Shown piece after piece: positions 1 to 7,869 of a DNA stretch of 64,000 bases (its first letter is position 1; each line of letters opens with the position of its first letter). The stretch covers positions 124,001-188,000 of the forward strand of contig NZ_JAEQNB010000002.1 in NCBI RefSeq assembly GCF_016722965.1, in the 5' to 3' direction. Source of the stretch: Tumebacillus amylolyticus. Lineage in GTDB: Bacteria; Bacillota; Bacilli; Tumebacillales; Tumebacillaceae. Position numbers and translations under genes: made by a program. The notes beneath the pieces are model-generated. The model did not search any database. It had not been told where the DNA came from and worked only from the letters and a program-made list of their open reading frames with translations.

Positions 1-335
1 ACTCCCGCAGATGTCGCCACTGCTTTGCCGCCGCGGAATCCTGCAAAAATCGGATAGCAATGCCCGATCACAGCCGGGATGCCGGCGACCAGTGCGTATT
101 CAACCCCCACGCCCGAAAGCATCGGAAGTGCGGCAGCCAGAGCGCCTTTGAGAATGTCTGCAGACATAACGATGATGCCGGCCGTCTTGCCCAGTGAACG
201 AAACGCATTGGTGCCACCGAGGTTGCCGCTGCCGTGTTCGCGAGGGTCGATGCCGAATCCGACCTTGCCCACGATCAACGCAGACGGAATGGAGCCGATG
301 AGGTACCCCAAGAGTATCAAGATGATAATTGACAT
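1..335 (-). CDS. plsY: Glycerol-3-phosphate acyltransferase PlsY (partial, N-terminal 111 residues)
   Basis: PlsY is an integral membrane enzyme that moves an acyl group from acyl-phosphate to glycerol-3-phosphate, the first committed step of phospholipid synthesis. Translating the minus strand from ATG at 335 gives [20 protein letters not shown] at the N-terminus, a membrane segment, then the diagnostic motif [12 protein letters not shown] at residues 35-46 and [10 protein letters not shown] at about 99-108, matching the two conserved PlsY loops. A strong GAGGAGG lies just upstream of the ATG. The reading frame runs off the left edge of the window, so roughly the C-terminal half is missing because of the cut, not because the gene is broken. 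Confidence 0.93.
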   Translation of the reverse strand, partial: MSIIILILLGYLIGSIPSALIVGKVGFGIDPREHGSGNLGGTNAFRSLGKTAGIIVMSADILKGALAAALPMLSGVGVEYALVAGIPAVIGHCYPIFAGFRGGKAVATSAG

Positions 336-390
336 AAATTGATGTCCTCCTCATGCATGAAAGACGAAGATGTGTTCTCTCATTGTAACA

Positions 391-422
391 CAAAAGGCGT
401 CCAAGCAGAGTGCCCGGACGCC
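391..422 (-). terminator. Intrinsic terminator after the NlpC/P60 gene
   Basis: A seven-base-pair stem, GGCGTCC (396-402) with GGACGCC (416-422), is followed on the minus strand by a short T run (391-395). It lies about 25 bases past the stop of the NlpC/P60 gene. Confidence 0.65.
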
Positions 423-445
423 AACTTCTGTCATCTGAGGAAGAC

Positions 446-1204
446 TTATCGAACGCGCACGCCCGTTTGATACGCAGAAGCCCAGTAGGTGTTGGAAAGC
501 TCCGCGATGTGAACGCCGTGAGTCTGATCGGCGTGAATGAAGCGACCATCGCCGAGATAGATCCCTGCGTGCGAAGTCGATTGCCCGCCGCAGGAGAAAA
601 ATACGAGGTCACCGGGCTGTAGATTGGCGCGCGAGACCTGAATTCCGGCGCCGATCTGTTCATAGGTCGTGCGCGGCAGGGAGATGCCGCACTCTTGGAA
701 GACATATTGGATGAATCCGGAACAATCGAATCCGCCCGGTGTGGTGCCGCCGAAGGCGTACGGCGAACCTTGGTACTTCACCGCCACCGCCGCGAGTTTG
801 CCCGTCTGTGTCGCCGTCGCGCCTGACTGCCCTTGGTTTAGGATCGTCGGTGCGGGGTTCGACTCAGGAGCCGAGCGATTTGTGCTTTGCGTTTGTTGAG
901 GTTTGGGAGCTTGAAGCAAACCTCCCCGCGAACTGAGTTTCGGAGGAGGGGGCGGCGGCGGAGCCTGCAGCCGTTTTTCCTCCAACAACACACGGAGATT
1001 GGTCACGCTCTCCATGAGTTCCGGTTCCTTCGGCGGCTCCCAAATCGGGACGGGCGGCGCAGCACTCACCGTCTTGCCAACCTCCGGCGGGAACGGTCGC
1101 TGGGCAACGGGAGCCGCGAGACCAATTGAGGCCTGCACCGACTGCTGCTCCCACAACAGCGAGGAGAAGAGTCCGATGAACAGTCCTTTTTTCCACTTCT
1201 GCAT
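446..1204 (-). CDS. Secreted NlpC/P60 family cell-wall endopeptidase
   Basis: Predicted D,L-endopeptidase that cuts peptidoglycan stem peptides outside the membrane. The 252-residue product has a signal peptide (two lysines, then GLFIGLFSSLL), a proline-rich linker with a run of eight prolines near residues 82-89, and a C-terminal NlpC/P60 domain from about residue 137. The catalytic cysteine is in FDCSGF (C161), the histidine in SHAGIY (H212) and the third polar residue is probably H224 in FIHAD. An earlier in-frame ATG at 1210 abuts the GGGAGG ribosome site, so the ATG at 1204, six bases further on, is the better start. There is no SH3 or LysM domain; the proline linker probably spans the wall. 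Confidence 0.9.
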   Translation of the reverse strand: MQKWKKGLFIGLFSSLLWEQQSVQASIGLAAPVAQRPFPPEVGKTVSAAPPVPIWEPPKEPELMESVTNLRVLLEEKRLQAPPPPPPPKLSSRGGLLQAPKPQQTQSTNRSAPESNPAPTILNQGQSGATATQTGKLAAVAVKYQGSPYAFGGTTPGGFDCSGFIQYVFQECGISLPRTTYEQIGAGIQVSRANLQPGDLVFFSCGGQSTSHAGIYLGDGRFIHADQTHGVHIAELSNTYWASAYQTGVRVR

Positions 1205-1296
1205 GATCATCCTCCCTCTTCGTCAATTCCAGTTGCCATAGTACCTTCTACCACTCTATTCCCGCTCTGCGGGTGCCCAAGCCTACAAATTTCAAT

Positions 1297-1334
1297 AAAA
1301 AAAAAAACGACCTCTCCCTCAGGAAAGGTCGTTT
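1297..1334 (-). terminator. Intrinsic terminator after greA-GNAT transcript
   Basis: Stem AAACGACC (1305-1312) with GGTCGTTT (1327-1334), followed on the minus strand by eleven T residues (1297-1307). The stop codon of the GNAT-like gene lies inside the loop of this hairpin. Confidence 0.85.
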
Positions 1335-1693
1335 CTCAGCACTTTGGATTCCTTTGCAAAAAACAGCAACCTCGTGCTGCGATGCTCTCGCGCGACGTTC
1401 TCCGCCTCAGCCAACAGCTTGAGGCGTACCTCCTCGCCCGATTCCCCGGCGTCGAGAGCCAAATTCTCGACAGCGGCAAACGGCAGGGTGCCGAACATCG
1501 GATCAAGACAGAGCGTGACAAAAAGCGTGCCGTCCACGCGTCCCTCCGTCTCATGCAAAAGCAAGAAATGATGCGGACTCTCCAAGATCTCCTCCACACG
1601 CGATGCGATCACGTGGACGGGAGCTCCCGGATTTGCAACTTCATAGAGCCGTTGCAAAGCCGCACGGTCTTCGGGTCTTGCTTGTCGTATCAA
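1319..1693 (-). CDS. Short GNAT-like N-acetyltransferase, probably C-terminally truncated
   Basis: The 124-residue product starts like a GNAT domain: IRQARPEDRAALQRLYEVA is the usual first strand and helix, and VENLALDAGESGEEVRLKLL occupies the place of the acetyl-CoA loop region, though without a clear Q/R-x-x-G-x-G/A. GNAT domains normally continue for about 25-30 more residues with a Y-x-x-x-G-F strand; this one ends at about residue 124 with LLFFAKESKVLRNDLS. Its stop lies inside the transcription terminator, so the 3' end may have been worn down. Start is TTG at 1693 with GGAG about six bases upstream. It lies 20 bases after greA and is probably co-transcribed with it. Activity is doubtful. 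Confidence 0.6.
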   Translation of the reverse strand: MIRQARPEDRAALQRLYEVANPGAPVHVIASRVEEILESPHHFLLLHETEGRVDGTLFVTLCLDPMFGTLPFAAVENLALDAGESGEEVRLKLLAEAENVAREHRSTRLLFFAKESKVLRNDLS

Positions 1694-1713
1694 AAAGCTC
1701 CACTCCCTAAACG

Positions 1714-2187
1714 TTAGGCGATCTCGATGATTTCAAACTCCAATTGCCCACCGGGGGTGTTCACGGTAATGCGATCGCCGACTTGGCGGCCGATCAGCGA
1801 AGAGCCGAGCGGAGATTCGTTGGAGATCTTGCCGTCCAGCGGATCGGACTCGGTGGTCCCGACGATTTGGTACGTTTCCACATCGCCGTCCGGAACTTCC
1901 TTCAGCTTCACGGTGACGCCGATGGAAACGGACGAACGGTCTTCGGAGCCCGGCTCGATGATGCGGATGTTGCGCATCATTTTTTCCAATTGCACGATGC
2001 GGGACTCGACGAACGCTTGCTCGTCTTTCGCTGCGTCGTACTCCGAGTTCTCGGACAGGTCGCCGTAGGAAACCGCGATCTTGATGCGCTCCGCTACCTC
2101 TTTGCGTTTCGAGCTTTTCAGGAAATCGAGCTCATCTTCTAATTTTGCCAGACCTTCACGGGTCAGAAAAGTCGGGTTGTCGCTCAA
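1714..2187 (-). CDS. greA: Transcription elongation factor GreA
   Basis: GreA binds RNA polymerase through the secondary channel and rescues backtracked complexes by stimulating transcript cleavage. With a TTG start at 2187 (preceded by GAGGAGGAACGAAC) the product is 157 residues, the normal family length. The N-terminal coiled coil holds [18 protein letters not shown] and the loop motif [16 protein letters not shown], with the acidic tip residues D and E. The C-terminal FKBP-like domain ends with [20 protein letters not shown]. The open frame extends upstream to 2343 but that part has no family similarity and no ribosome site. A candidate promoter (TTGCAC at 2274-2269, 17-base gap, TGTATT at 2251-2246) lies in the gap shared with cotJA. 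Confidence 0.96.
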   Translation of the reverse strand: MSDNPTFLTREGLAKLEDELDFLKSSKRKEVAERIKIAVSYGDLSENSEYDAAKDEQAFVESRIVQLEKMMRNIRIIEPGSEDRSSVSIGVTVKLKEVPDGDVETYQIVGTTESDPLDGKISNESPLGSSLIGRQVGDRITVNTPGGQLEFEIIEIA

Positions 2188-2245
2188 GTTCGTTCCTCCT
2201 CTGGAAAATGGTGCTCCCCATATGTTGTTACAGGAGACGAGTTCT

Positions 2246-2274
2246 AATACAGGATAATCCAAAAATCCGTGCAA
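2246..2274 (-). promoter_or_regulatory. Candidate sigma-A promoter for greA
   Basis: Minus strand TTGCAC, 17-base spacer, TGTATT. Each hexamer matches the consensus at four of six positions. It sits about 60 bases upstream of the TTG start of greA, inside the divergent gap with cotJA. Confidence 0.4.
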
Positions 2275-2326
2275 GTCGAGTCCGTTTTGTGCATAACGTG
2301 AAGAAAAAGTGGAGGTGGTACCCAAC

Positions 2327-2554
2327 ATGATCACGCCCCGCAAAGTGTGGCATCCCTATGTAAGTCCCTTTGACCCCTGTCCGCCGATGCGTTGCAAAGT
2401 CTACGAGACCCCTCAAAACATCTACCTCCAAGTGCAACCGCCGAACCTGCAACAGTTCGATCCGATGACTGCGCTCAAAGCCGGAACGCTCTGGCCCGTC
2501 TACTATAATTCCTACGACGGACGACCGAAGATCGAGGAGGAGAGCAAGAAATGA
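2327..2554 (+). CDS. cotJA: Spore coat-associated protein CotJA
   Basis: First gene of the cotJ operon, whose products lie in the inner spore coat. The 75-residue product is proline rich with the conserved block [20 protein letters not shown] and a [11 protein letters not shown] end typical of CotJA. ATG at 2327 has GGAGGTGG eight bases upstream, and is preferred over the upstream in-frame ATG at 2309, which has no ribosome site. The stop overlaps the cotJB start by four bases (ATGA), so translation is coupled. In Bacillus subtilis cotJ is expressed in the mother cell under sigma-E; a CATAACGT sequence at 2292-2299 only loosely resembles such a -10, so I do not call a promoter. Confidence 0.9.
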   Translation: MITPRKVWHPYVSPFDPCPPMRCKVYETPQNIYLQVQPPNLQQFDPMTALKAGTLWPVYYNSYDGRPKIEEESKK

Positions 2555-2820
2555 GTGAGCACAACAAATTGCCCGAGTCCTACTACCGCCTGCTCCACGA
2601 CCTTCAGGCGGTCGATTTCGTGCTCGTCGAACTCACCCTCTACCTGAACACCCACCCCGACGACGCAGCGGCCGTCGAGCAATTCAACGTCTACGCCGCC
2701 AAGAAACAGCACCTCAAAGCCCAGTTCGATGCGGAATTCGGACCTCTCCAACAGTTCGGCAACTCGCCGGTCGGCGTGCCGTTCACTTGGAAAGAAGCTC
2801 CGTGGCCGTGGCAAGTCTAG
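2551..2820 (+). CDS. cotJB: Spore coat protein CotJB
   Basis: Second cotJ gene, 89 residues. It contains the CotJB helical block YYRLLHDLQAVDFVLVELTL, LNTHPDD, and the characteristic tryptophan-rich end FTWKEAPWPWQV. The start overlaps the cotJA stop by four bases. It is thought to help assemble CotJC into the coat. The length and context (cotJA before, cotJC 21 bases after) fully match the known operon. Confidence 0.93.
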   Translation: MSEHNKLPESYYRLLHDLQAVDFVLVELTLYLNTHPDDAAAVEQFNVYAAKKQHLKAQFDAEFGPLQQFGNSPVGVPFTWKEAPWPWQV

Positions 2821-2841
2821 AACTCAGGAGGCGAATCTGAC

Positions 2842-3411
2842 GTGTGGATCTACGAAAAAAAGCTCCAATACCCGGTGCGAGTCTCCAAGTGCGACCCTCG
2901 AATGGCGAAATTTCTGACAGAACAATACGGCGGCCCGGACGGCGAACTGTCTGCAGCCCTGCGATACTTAAACCAACGCTACACCGTGCCGAGTAAAGTC
3001 ATCGGCGTCCTCAACGACATCGGCACGGAAGAATTCGCCCATCTGGAAATGATCGCGACGATGATCTACAAATTGACCAAGGACGCGACGCCGGAACAGA
3101 TGGTGGAAGCTGGCCTTGGCGATCATTACGTCAACCATGACAAGGCGCTGTACTACCAAAACGCCTCCGGTGTACCCTGGACGGCTGCGTATATCCAAGC
3201 GAAGGGCGACCCGATCGCCGACCTCTACGAAGACATCGCCGCCGAGGAAAAAGCCCGCGCCACCTACCAATGGCTGATCGACATCACCGACGACGTGGAC
3301 ATCAAAGACTCGCTGAAATTCCTTCGTGAGCGTGAAATTATTCACTCCCTGCGCTTCCGGGAGTGCGTGGAAATTCTCAAGGAAGAGCAAGACCGCAAGA
3401 AAATCTTTTAG
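2842..3411 (+). CDS. cotJC: Spore coat protein CotJC, manganese catalase family
   Basis: Third cotJ gene, 189 residues, a ferritin-like four-helix protein of the manganese catalase family found in the inner coat. Likely metal-binding residues are visible in GTEEFAHLEM (about residues 61-70), in DIAAEEKARATYQWLID (about 132-148) and in EREIIHSLRF near the end, the E/H pattern of a di-manganese site. GTG at 2842 is the start, with AGGAGG ten bases upstream. A strong terminator follows ten bases after the stop. Catalase activity is established for relatives, not shown here. Confidence 0.95.
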   Translation: MWIYEKKLQYPVRVSKCDPRMAKFLTEQYGGPDGELSAALRYLNQRYTVPSKVIGVLNDIGTEEFAHLEMIATMIYKLTKDATPEQMVEAGLGDHYVNHDKALYYQNASGVPWTAAYIQAKGDPIADLYEDIAAEEKARATYQWLIDITDDVDIKDSLKFLREREIIHSLRFRECVEILKEEQDRKKIF

Positions 3412-3419
3412 CCCTCGCA

Positions 3420-3461
3420 AAAAAGAGCACTCGTCCGCTATTGCGAACGAGTGCTTTTTTT
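3420..3461. terminator. Bidirectional terminator between cotJC and the MauE-like gene
   Basis: Stem GCACTCGT (3427-3434) with ACGAGTGC (3447-3454), A run on the left and seven T residues on the right. It can stop both the cotJ operon (+) and the convergent redox pair (-), whose last codons overlap it. Confidence 0.9.
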
Positions 3462-3926
3462 CAAAGCATAGACGACCAGCGCCGCTCCCAACACGAGCAG
3501 CACGTCCTTGCCGACGTCGACGATCCCGACAGGCGTGGCTTCGGTCGGGCCGAAGCAGCCGCACCCATACGGCATAATTGTACCCCATTTCGAGATCATG
3601 ACGCCTGTGAACAGCAACGAAAGCAAGCCGATGCCAAGCCCGGCCCAGAAAGCGGTCGGCTTGAACAGCATCGCCGCGCCGAGGACGAACTCCACGAGCG
3701 GCAATGTGACCGCCAACGGTTTGATCAGCCCTTCCGGCAGCAGGTCGTAGGACTTCAAAACCAAGCCAAACGAGTAGACATCCAAGATCTTCGTGACCGC
3801 GGAGTAGAGAAAAATCCCCCCGAGCACCACTTGAACGGCGAGGATGAACCAATACCAGAGCCCGCGAGACTTACTGGGCGCTGGCGAAAAATTCGCTGTA
3901 GACCGATGGGTCGCGTTGTCCGTCAA
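3438..3926 (-). CDS. MauE/DoxX-like membrane protein
   Basis: A 162-residue membrane protein with four predicted membrane segments (about 24-44, 68-88, 90-112 and 138-155). It carries PYGCGCFGP before the last segment, the paired-cysteine motif of MauE-type proteins that work with a thioredoxin-fold partner in extracytoplasmic disulfide chemistry. Start is TTG at 3926 with AAGGAGG nine bases upstream; there is no other start codon before the first membrane segment. This start lies 56 bases inside the upstream thioredoxin-like gene, an unusually long overlap that couples the two. The partner and cysteines support a redox-maintenance role; the actual target is unknown. Confidence 0.8.
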   Translation of the reverse strand: MTDNATHRSTANFSPAPSKSRGLWYWFILAVQVVLGGIFLYSAVTKILDVYSFGLVLKSYDLLPEGLIKPLAVTLPLVEFVLGAAMLFKPTAFWAGLGIGLLSLLFTGVMISKWGTIMPYGCGCFGPTEATPVGIVDVGKDVLLVLGAALVVYALKKSTRSQ

Positions 3927-4365
3927 TGCGAGAGACCTCCTTGCCGTCCTTGAAGTGAATCAGCGTCGGGGTGCCTTTGATCGCGTATTGCGTCCACGCG
4001 TCGTGCTGGCCCTCAATGTTGACCGGGAACATCGGTTTGCCCATTTTGTCCGCGAGCGGGACGAGGAACGGCGAGACGATTTTGCAATGTTCACAGCTCG
4101 GTTGGTAGTAATACGCGTAAAAATCGTCCTTGGCGCTGACTTTGGTCGCCAACTGCTGGAGCGTGACTTCCTTGCTGTACAAGTTCGTGGTGGCGACTTG
4201 CGTGTTGTCAAAATTGTCGGACAGGAAGGTCGCAGCCACGATGAGCGCAAGCACGACGACGATGGAACCGAAGATCCACGGCAGGCGGCTTTTGCGCTTT
4301 TGGTCCTGTGCATGTTTGAGTTGTTTTTGTACGCGTTTTTCGAGATTGCTCGGTTTTTTGCTCAT
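3871..4365 (-). CDS. Membrane-anchored thioredoxin-like protein
   Basis: The 164-residue product has a basic N-terminal segment, one membrane helix (LPWIFGSIVVVLALIVAATF, about residues 28-47) and an outward-facing thioredoxin fold with the active-site motif CEHC in YYQPSCEHCKIV and the cis-proline in KGTPTLIHF. Start is ATG at 4365 with GGGAGGA upstream; the open frame extends to 4425 but without a ribosome site. It overlaps the MauE-like gene by 56 bases, a pairing known from MauD/MauE and similar systems that pass electrons across the membrane. Likely reduces or isomerises disulfides in exported proteins; the neighbouring cydAB may be coincidental. Confidence 0.85.
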   Translation of the reverse strand: MSKKPSNLEKRVQKQLKHAQDQKRKSRLPWIFGSIVVVLALIVAATFLSDNFDNTQVATTNLYSKEVTLQQLATKVSAKDDFYAYYYQPSCEHCKIVSPFLVPLADKMGKPMFPVNIEGQHDAWTQYAIKGTPTLIHFKDGKEVSRIDGQRDPSVYSEFFASAQ

Positions 4366-4464
4366 AAGCGTCCTCCCAGTGGCGTTGTTTGTACGTGGAG
4401 TACATAACGCTCTTTCTCTGAACATATGTCTTATTTGTTCGACATTTCCTGCGGGACATCCTGC

Positions 4465-4482
4465 TTGTGAAACTCTTCACAA
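4465..4482. promoter_or_regulatory. Rex-type operator upstream of cydAB
   Basis: A perfect 18-base inverted repeat, TTGTGAA-ACTC-TTCACAA, lies about 100 bases before the cydA start. This is the consensus for the NADH-sensing repressor Rex, which in Bacillus subtilis represses the cyd genes when NADH is low. No rex gene is in the window. Confidence 0.88.
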
Positions 4483-4511
4483 AGTTGTCACCCCAAGGGG
4501 CGATCCCCCGA

Positions 4512-4541
4512 TTGTTTTGCGAGATCGTCAGGGAGTATCCT
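4512..4541 (+). promoter_or_regulatory. Possible cydA promoter
   Basis: TTGTTT (4512-4517) and TATCCT (4536-4541) separated by 18 bases, just downstream of the Rex-type operator and 39 bases before the cydA ATG. The match is modest; the operator would then lie upstream of the -35. Confidence 0.3.
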
Positions 4542-4579
4542 GAGGGCAGAACCACCGAATGAGAAGGGATGTGACCGGA

Positions 4580-5926
4580 ATGGACCTGATTTTCAGCCGT
4601 ATTCTGACCGGAACCACGCTTGGATTTCATATCTTTTTTGCCACGCTCGGCGTCGGCATTCCCGTGTTGATCAGCCTCGCCGAATTCATCGGCCTGCGCA
4701 AGCGCGACCCTGAGTACCTCCTGCTCGCCAAACGCTGGGCGAAGGGGTTTACGATCCTCGTCGCCGTCGGCGTTGTCACCGGAACTTGCATCGGGTTGCA
4801 GATCAATTTGCTCTGGCCGAACTTTATGAAACTGGCGGGCGAGGTCATCTCGCTGCCGTTTATGATGGAAGCGTTCGCGTTTTTCCTCGAAGCGATTTTC
4901 CTTGGCATTTATCTGTATACGTGGGGGCGATTCAAGAACCCTTGGATTCACTGGTCGTTTTCGTTGCCCGTTATCGTAGGGTCTTCGTTGTCGGCAGCCC
5001 TGATCTCGACGGTCAATGCGTTTATGAACGCGCCGGCCGGGTTCAAGTTGGTGGACGGCAAGTTGACGGAGATCGACCCGATGGCGGCCATTCTCAATCC
5101 GGCGACGCCGAGCAAACTGTTCCATGTGCTCTCCTCGGCGTACTTCATGACCGCCTGCGCGTTGGCGGCGCTGACCGCGTTCTACCTGCTGTTTCGCAAC
5201 CGCCGTCTCACCTATTACAAAAAAGCGCTCGGCCTCACCCTGTCCGTCGCGCTTCTCGGCGGGATTCTGACGGCGGTGGCGGGAGACGTGTCCGCGAAGT
5301 TCATGGCGGCGTACAACCCCGAGAAATTGGCGGCGGCAGAGGCGCTTTTTGAAACGGAAAAAGGAGCCCCGTTGCTCGTCGGAGGCTTGGTGGATGCAGA
5401 GAAGCAGACCGTTTCGTACAAAATCGAACTGCCCAAAATGCTCTCGTTCCTCGCGTTTGGGAATTTCAATTCAGAAGTGCGCGGTCTGAACGCATTTCCC
5501 AAAGAATACCAACCGCCCGTGTTCATCCACTACATGTTTCAAATCATGGTGGCGTCCGGCGTGTACGGAATCGCGGTGTCGGCGCTGTACCTGTTCGCTT
5601 CTTGGCGTCGATGGAAGCTCGCGACGTCGAAGTTGTTGCTCTGGCCGATCTTCCTGCTGGGTCCGATTGCGATTGCGGGGATGGAGCTCGGGTGGATCTT
5701 TACGGAGATCGGTCGAAAGCCGTGGATCATCTACGGCGTGATGAAGTTGGAAGACGCGGTAACGACGATGACGGGGATTCGCGGGTACTTCCTCGCGTTC
5801 CTCGGATTGTATCTCTTCATTGGGATTGCGACGATTTGGGTCATGGTGCGCTTCTTCCGCAAGCGTCCGGTCGATCGTGATCCGTACTACCTCGAAATTC
5901 ACAGCGACGGAGGTGTGCCGCGATGA
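4580..5926 (+). CDS. cydA: Cytochrome bd quinol oxidase subunit I
   Basis: CydA carries the hemes of cytochrome bd and oxidises menaquinol or ubiquinol while reducing oxygen to water, with high oxygen affinity. The 448-residue product begins MDLIFSRILTGTTLGFHIFF, whose histidine is the conserved N-terminal heme ligand. It contains the short Q-loop form usual in Firmicutes and the conserved GWIFTEIGRKPWIIYGV block near residues 375-391. ATG at 4580 has AAGGG upstream; the frame opens slightly earlier at 4559 without family support. It overlaps cydB by four bases. No cydCD assembly genes follow, so they must lie elsewhere. Confidence 0.95.
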   Translation: MDLIFSRILTGTTLGFHIFFATLGVGIPVLISLAEFIGLRKRDPEYLLLAKRWAKGFTILVAVGVVTGTCIGLQINLLWPNFMKLAGEVISLPFMMEAFAFFLEAIFLGIYLYTWGRFKNPWIHWSFSLPVIVGSSLSAALISTVNAFMNAPAGFKLVDGKLTEIDPMAAILNPATPSKLFHVLSSAYFMTACALAALTAFYLLFRNRRLTYYKKALGLTLSVALLGGILTAVAGDVSAKFMAAYNPEKLAAAEALFETEKGAPLLVGGLVDAEKQTVSYKIELPKMLSFLAFGNFNSEVRGLNAFPKEYQPPVFIHYMFQIMVASGVYGIAVSALYLFASWRRWKLATSKLLLWPIFLLGPIAIAGMELGWIFTEIGRKPWIIYGVMKLEDAVTTMTGIRGYFLAFLGLYLFIGIATIWVMVRFFRKRPVDRDPYYLEIHSDGGVPR

Positions 5927-6939
5927 GCAAGCCGGAGATGGCGATATCGATTCTGTGGATGTTTCTGTTCTGCTACATCATCCTCGCTTCCATTGAATTC
6001 GGGTCCGGCTTCCTGCTGTTCTGGGCACGAGTTCGCAAGTGGCCGCATGAAGCGGAGGAGATGATCGAGAGGTATCTGTCCCCGTTCTGGGAAGTGACCA
6101 ACGTTTTTTTGATCGCGTTTATCGTCGGGTTGGTCGGGTTCTTCCCGTCGGCGGCGTACTATTATGGAACGGTCTTGCTGTTGCCGGGGTCGATTGCCCT
6201 GATTCTGTTGGTGTTGAAAGGGACGTTTTTCGCGTACTGTCACTACGCCAAAGTCCGGCATTGGGCGTACTACTTGCTGCAAGGGCTGGCAGGTCTGCTC
6301 TTGCCGATGGTGCTCGTCTCGTTGATTCCCGTGTCGGAGGGCGGCTTCGTGACGGAGGTGGACGGCAAGTTGGTGCTGCTGTTCGAGAAAGTCATGACGT
6401 CGCCGCTGCAATGGACGTTCGTCCTGTTCGCCCTGCTCTCCGTGCTGTTCGTCTCGGCGGTGTTCCTCAACTTCTACGCCACCAAAGCCGGCTCCCCCGT
6501 CGCCGCTGCGAAATTCCGCACCGTCGCCCTGAATTTGGGCCTCCCCGCTCTGGGGTCCGGGGCGTTCATCTTGCTCCCGTTGGCGAATGTGAGACCGGAG
6601 CACTTTCTGCGTATTGCGACCGATTATTCGTGGCTGTTGCTGATCTCCGGCGCGTTCTTCGTCACCGCGTACATGCTCCTGCAAAAAAACCGCCGCGCCG
6701 GCTGGTCGTTCCTCCTCGTGATTGCCCAATACGCCTTCGCCGTGATGGCGTACGGCTACTCCCACCTGCCCTATCTGCTCTACCCGCAATTGAACATCAA
6801 CGACGCCATCGTCAACCCCGTCATGTACCACTACCTGATGTGGGCGATGGTCGGCGGGCTGTGCATCCTCATCCCCGGCCTGCTGTTTCTCGCCTGGCTG
6901 TTCCTGTTCAGCAAAGACTATGTGAAGAATGGATATTAA
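5923..6939 (+). CDS. cydB: Cytochrome bd quinol oxidase subunit II
   Basis: CydB is the heme-free partner of CydA. The 338-residue product has about nine hydrophobic segments, starting with ILWMFLFCYIILASIEFGSG, and the family pattern PFWEVTNVFLIAF and VMYHYLMWAMVGG. It starts inside the cydA stop (ATGA), so translation is coupled. A strong terminator follows immediately, making cydAB a two-gene operon under the Rex-type site. Confidence 0.93.
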   Translation: MSKPEMAISILWMFLFCYIILASIEFGSGFLLFWARVRKWPHEAEEMIERYLSPFWEVTNVFLIAFIVGLVGFFPSAAYYYGTVLLLPGSIALILLVLKGTFFAYCHYAKVRHWAYYLLQGLAGLLLPMVLVSLIPVSEGGFVTEVDGKLVLLFEKVMTSPLQWTFVLFALLSVLFVSAVFLNFYATKAGSPVAAAKFRTVALNLGLPALGSGAFILLPLANVRPEHFLRIATDYSWLLLISGAFFVTAYMLLQKNRRAGWSFLLVIAQYAFAVMAYGYSHLPYLLYPQLNINDAIVNPVMYHYLMWAMVGGLCILIPGLLFLAWLFLFSKDYVKNGY

Positions 6940-6942
6940 TAG

Positions 6943-6983
6943 AAAAAAGTCGGTGCCCGCGAGTGGGGCACCGACTTTTTTTT
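6943..6983. terminator. Bidirectional terminator after cydB
   Basis: Stem AGTCGGTGCCC (6948-6957 region) with GGGCACCGACT (6966-6976) flanked by A and T runs; serves cydB (+) and the convergent lipoprotein gene (-). Confidence 0.9.
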
Positions 6984-6989
6984 ATACTC

Positions 6990-7811
6990 TTACGGAACTT
7001 TCACGACGAACGGAACGACGAAGACTTCGCCCTTGCGTTGGAATTGTCCCCAGACTTTGTAGAGGCCGCTGCTCGGGAATTCGATGTGGAACATGGCGTC
7101 CGGGCCGTGGCCTTTTTCGTCCATCGGGTGGACGTGGAGGTATTGCTCGGCATCGGAACTTAACGCGACGACATGACCGACAGCTCCGAGGTAGGGTTCA
7201 AGGTCTGTGGTCGGTTGGTGCGTGGCGGCGTTTTCGAGATGGAAGGTCATCATCGCCGCTTGTCCTGCTTGCGGCGGGGAGTCGAAGGTGAGCGTAACTT
7301 GTTGGCCGGCGATCGTCTTCGTCATGTCCGTATCGAGTTCGATCGGTTTCTTCGCGACTTGGTTTCCTCCGACGTCGATCCATTGGCCGTAGGAGGCGGC
7401 GTTCTGTCCCGTGGGCGTGACATCGGCGATCAATTTGTATCGCCCGCCCTGCGGGAGGTTGAGCGTTTGGGTGAACAGACCGTCTGTCGAGGGCTCCGGG
7501 TGCAAGTGGTTGAAGTAGGACAGGTCTTGGCTTACCACGATCAAATGCAGTTTTTTCTCATGCACGGTGTCAAACGCGGTGATCGGCTTGGAATTCGCAT
7601 CGAGCAGTTGAAAAGTTACCCGGTCGTCTTGCCCCGCTTGCGGAGTGGGGTTCGTAAGTTTCCAGACCGGTTGCGAGGCTGCCGTCTGCTCGGTCGCTTC
7701 GTGATGGTCGTGACCATTTGGTTGAGCGGTGTTCGAATCTGTCCCGCATCCAAGTACTGCCAGAGTCAAAATCAAGGCAACGGGAAGTCCTGCCCGTTTG
7801 AAAGTCTTCAT
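6990..7811 (-). CDS. Secreted lipoprotein with two HxHP motifs, possible metal-binding protein
   Basis: The 273-residue product has a lipoprotein signal peptide ending LAVLGCG (lipobox cysteine about residue 22) followed by a short GHDHHEATE histidine-rich stretch. It is built from Ig-like beta regions and has two histidine motifs, NHLHPEP (about residues 105-111) and YLHVHPMD (about 232-239). Related extracytoplasmic proteins are often annotated as heavy-metal or copper-linked. Start is ATG at 7811 with GAAGGAG upstream. It follows the histidine kinase by 58 bases in the same direction and so is probably the last gene of the two-component operon. Metal binding is inferred from the motifs only. 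Confidence 0.7.
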   Translation of the reverse strand: MKTFKRAGLPVALILTLAVLGCGTDSNTAQPNGHDHHEATEQTAASQPVWKLTNPTPQAGQDDRVTFQLLDANSKPITAFDTVHEKKLHLIVVSQDLSYFNHLHPEPSTDGLFTQTLNLPQGGRYKLIADVTPTGQNAASYGQWIDVGGNQVAKKPIELDTDMTKTIAGQQVTLTFDSPPQAGQAAMMTFHLENAATHQPTTDLEPYLGAVGHVVALSSDAEQYLHVHPMDEKGHGPDAMFHIEFPSSGLYKVWGQFQRKGEVFVVPFVVKVP

Positions 7812-7869
7812 GATCTTCGCTCCTTCGTGAGGGTTGCTACGTGTATCGTACCCCGCACTTTTGAAGAAA

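Noticed and set aside
2285-2310. Sigma-E promoter for cotJ
   Set aside because: CATAACGT resembles the -10 but no acceptable -35 is seen at 13-15 bases.
2968-3852. 294-codon minus-strand frame across cotJC
   Set aside because: It lies antisense to cotJC, has no ribosome site, and its composition is that of a shadow frame.
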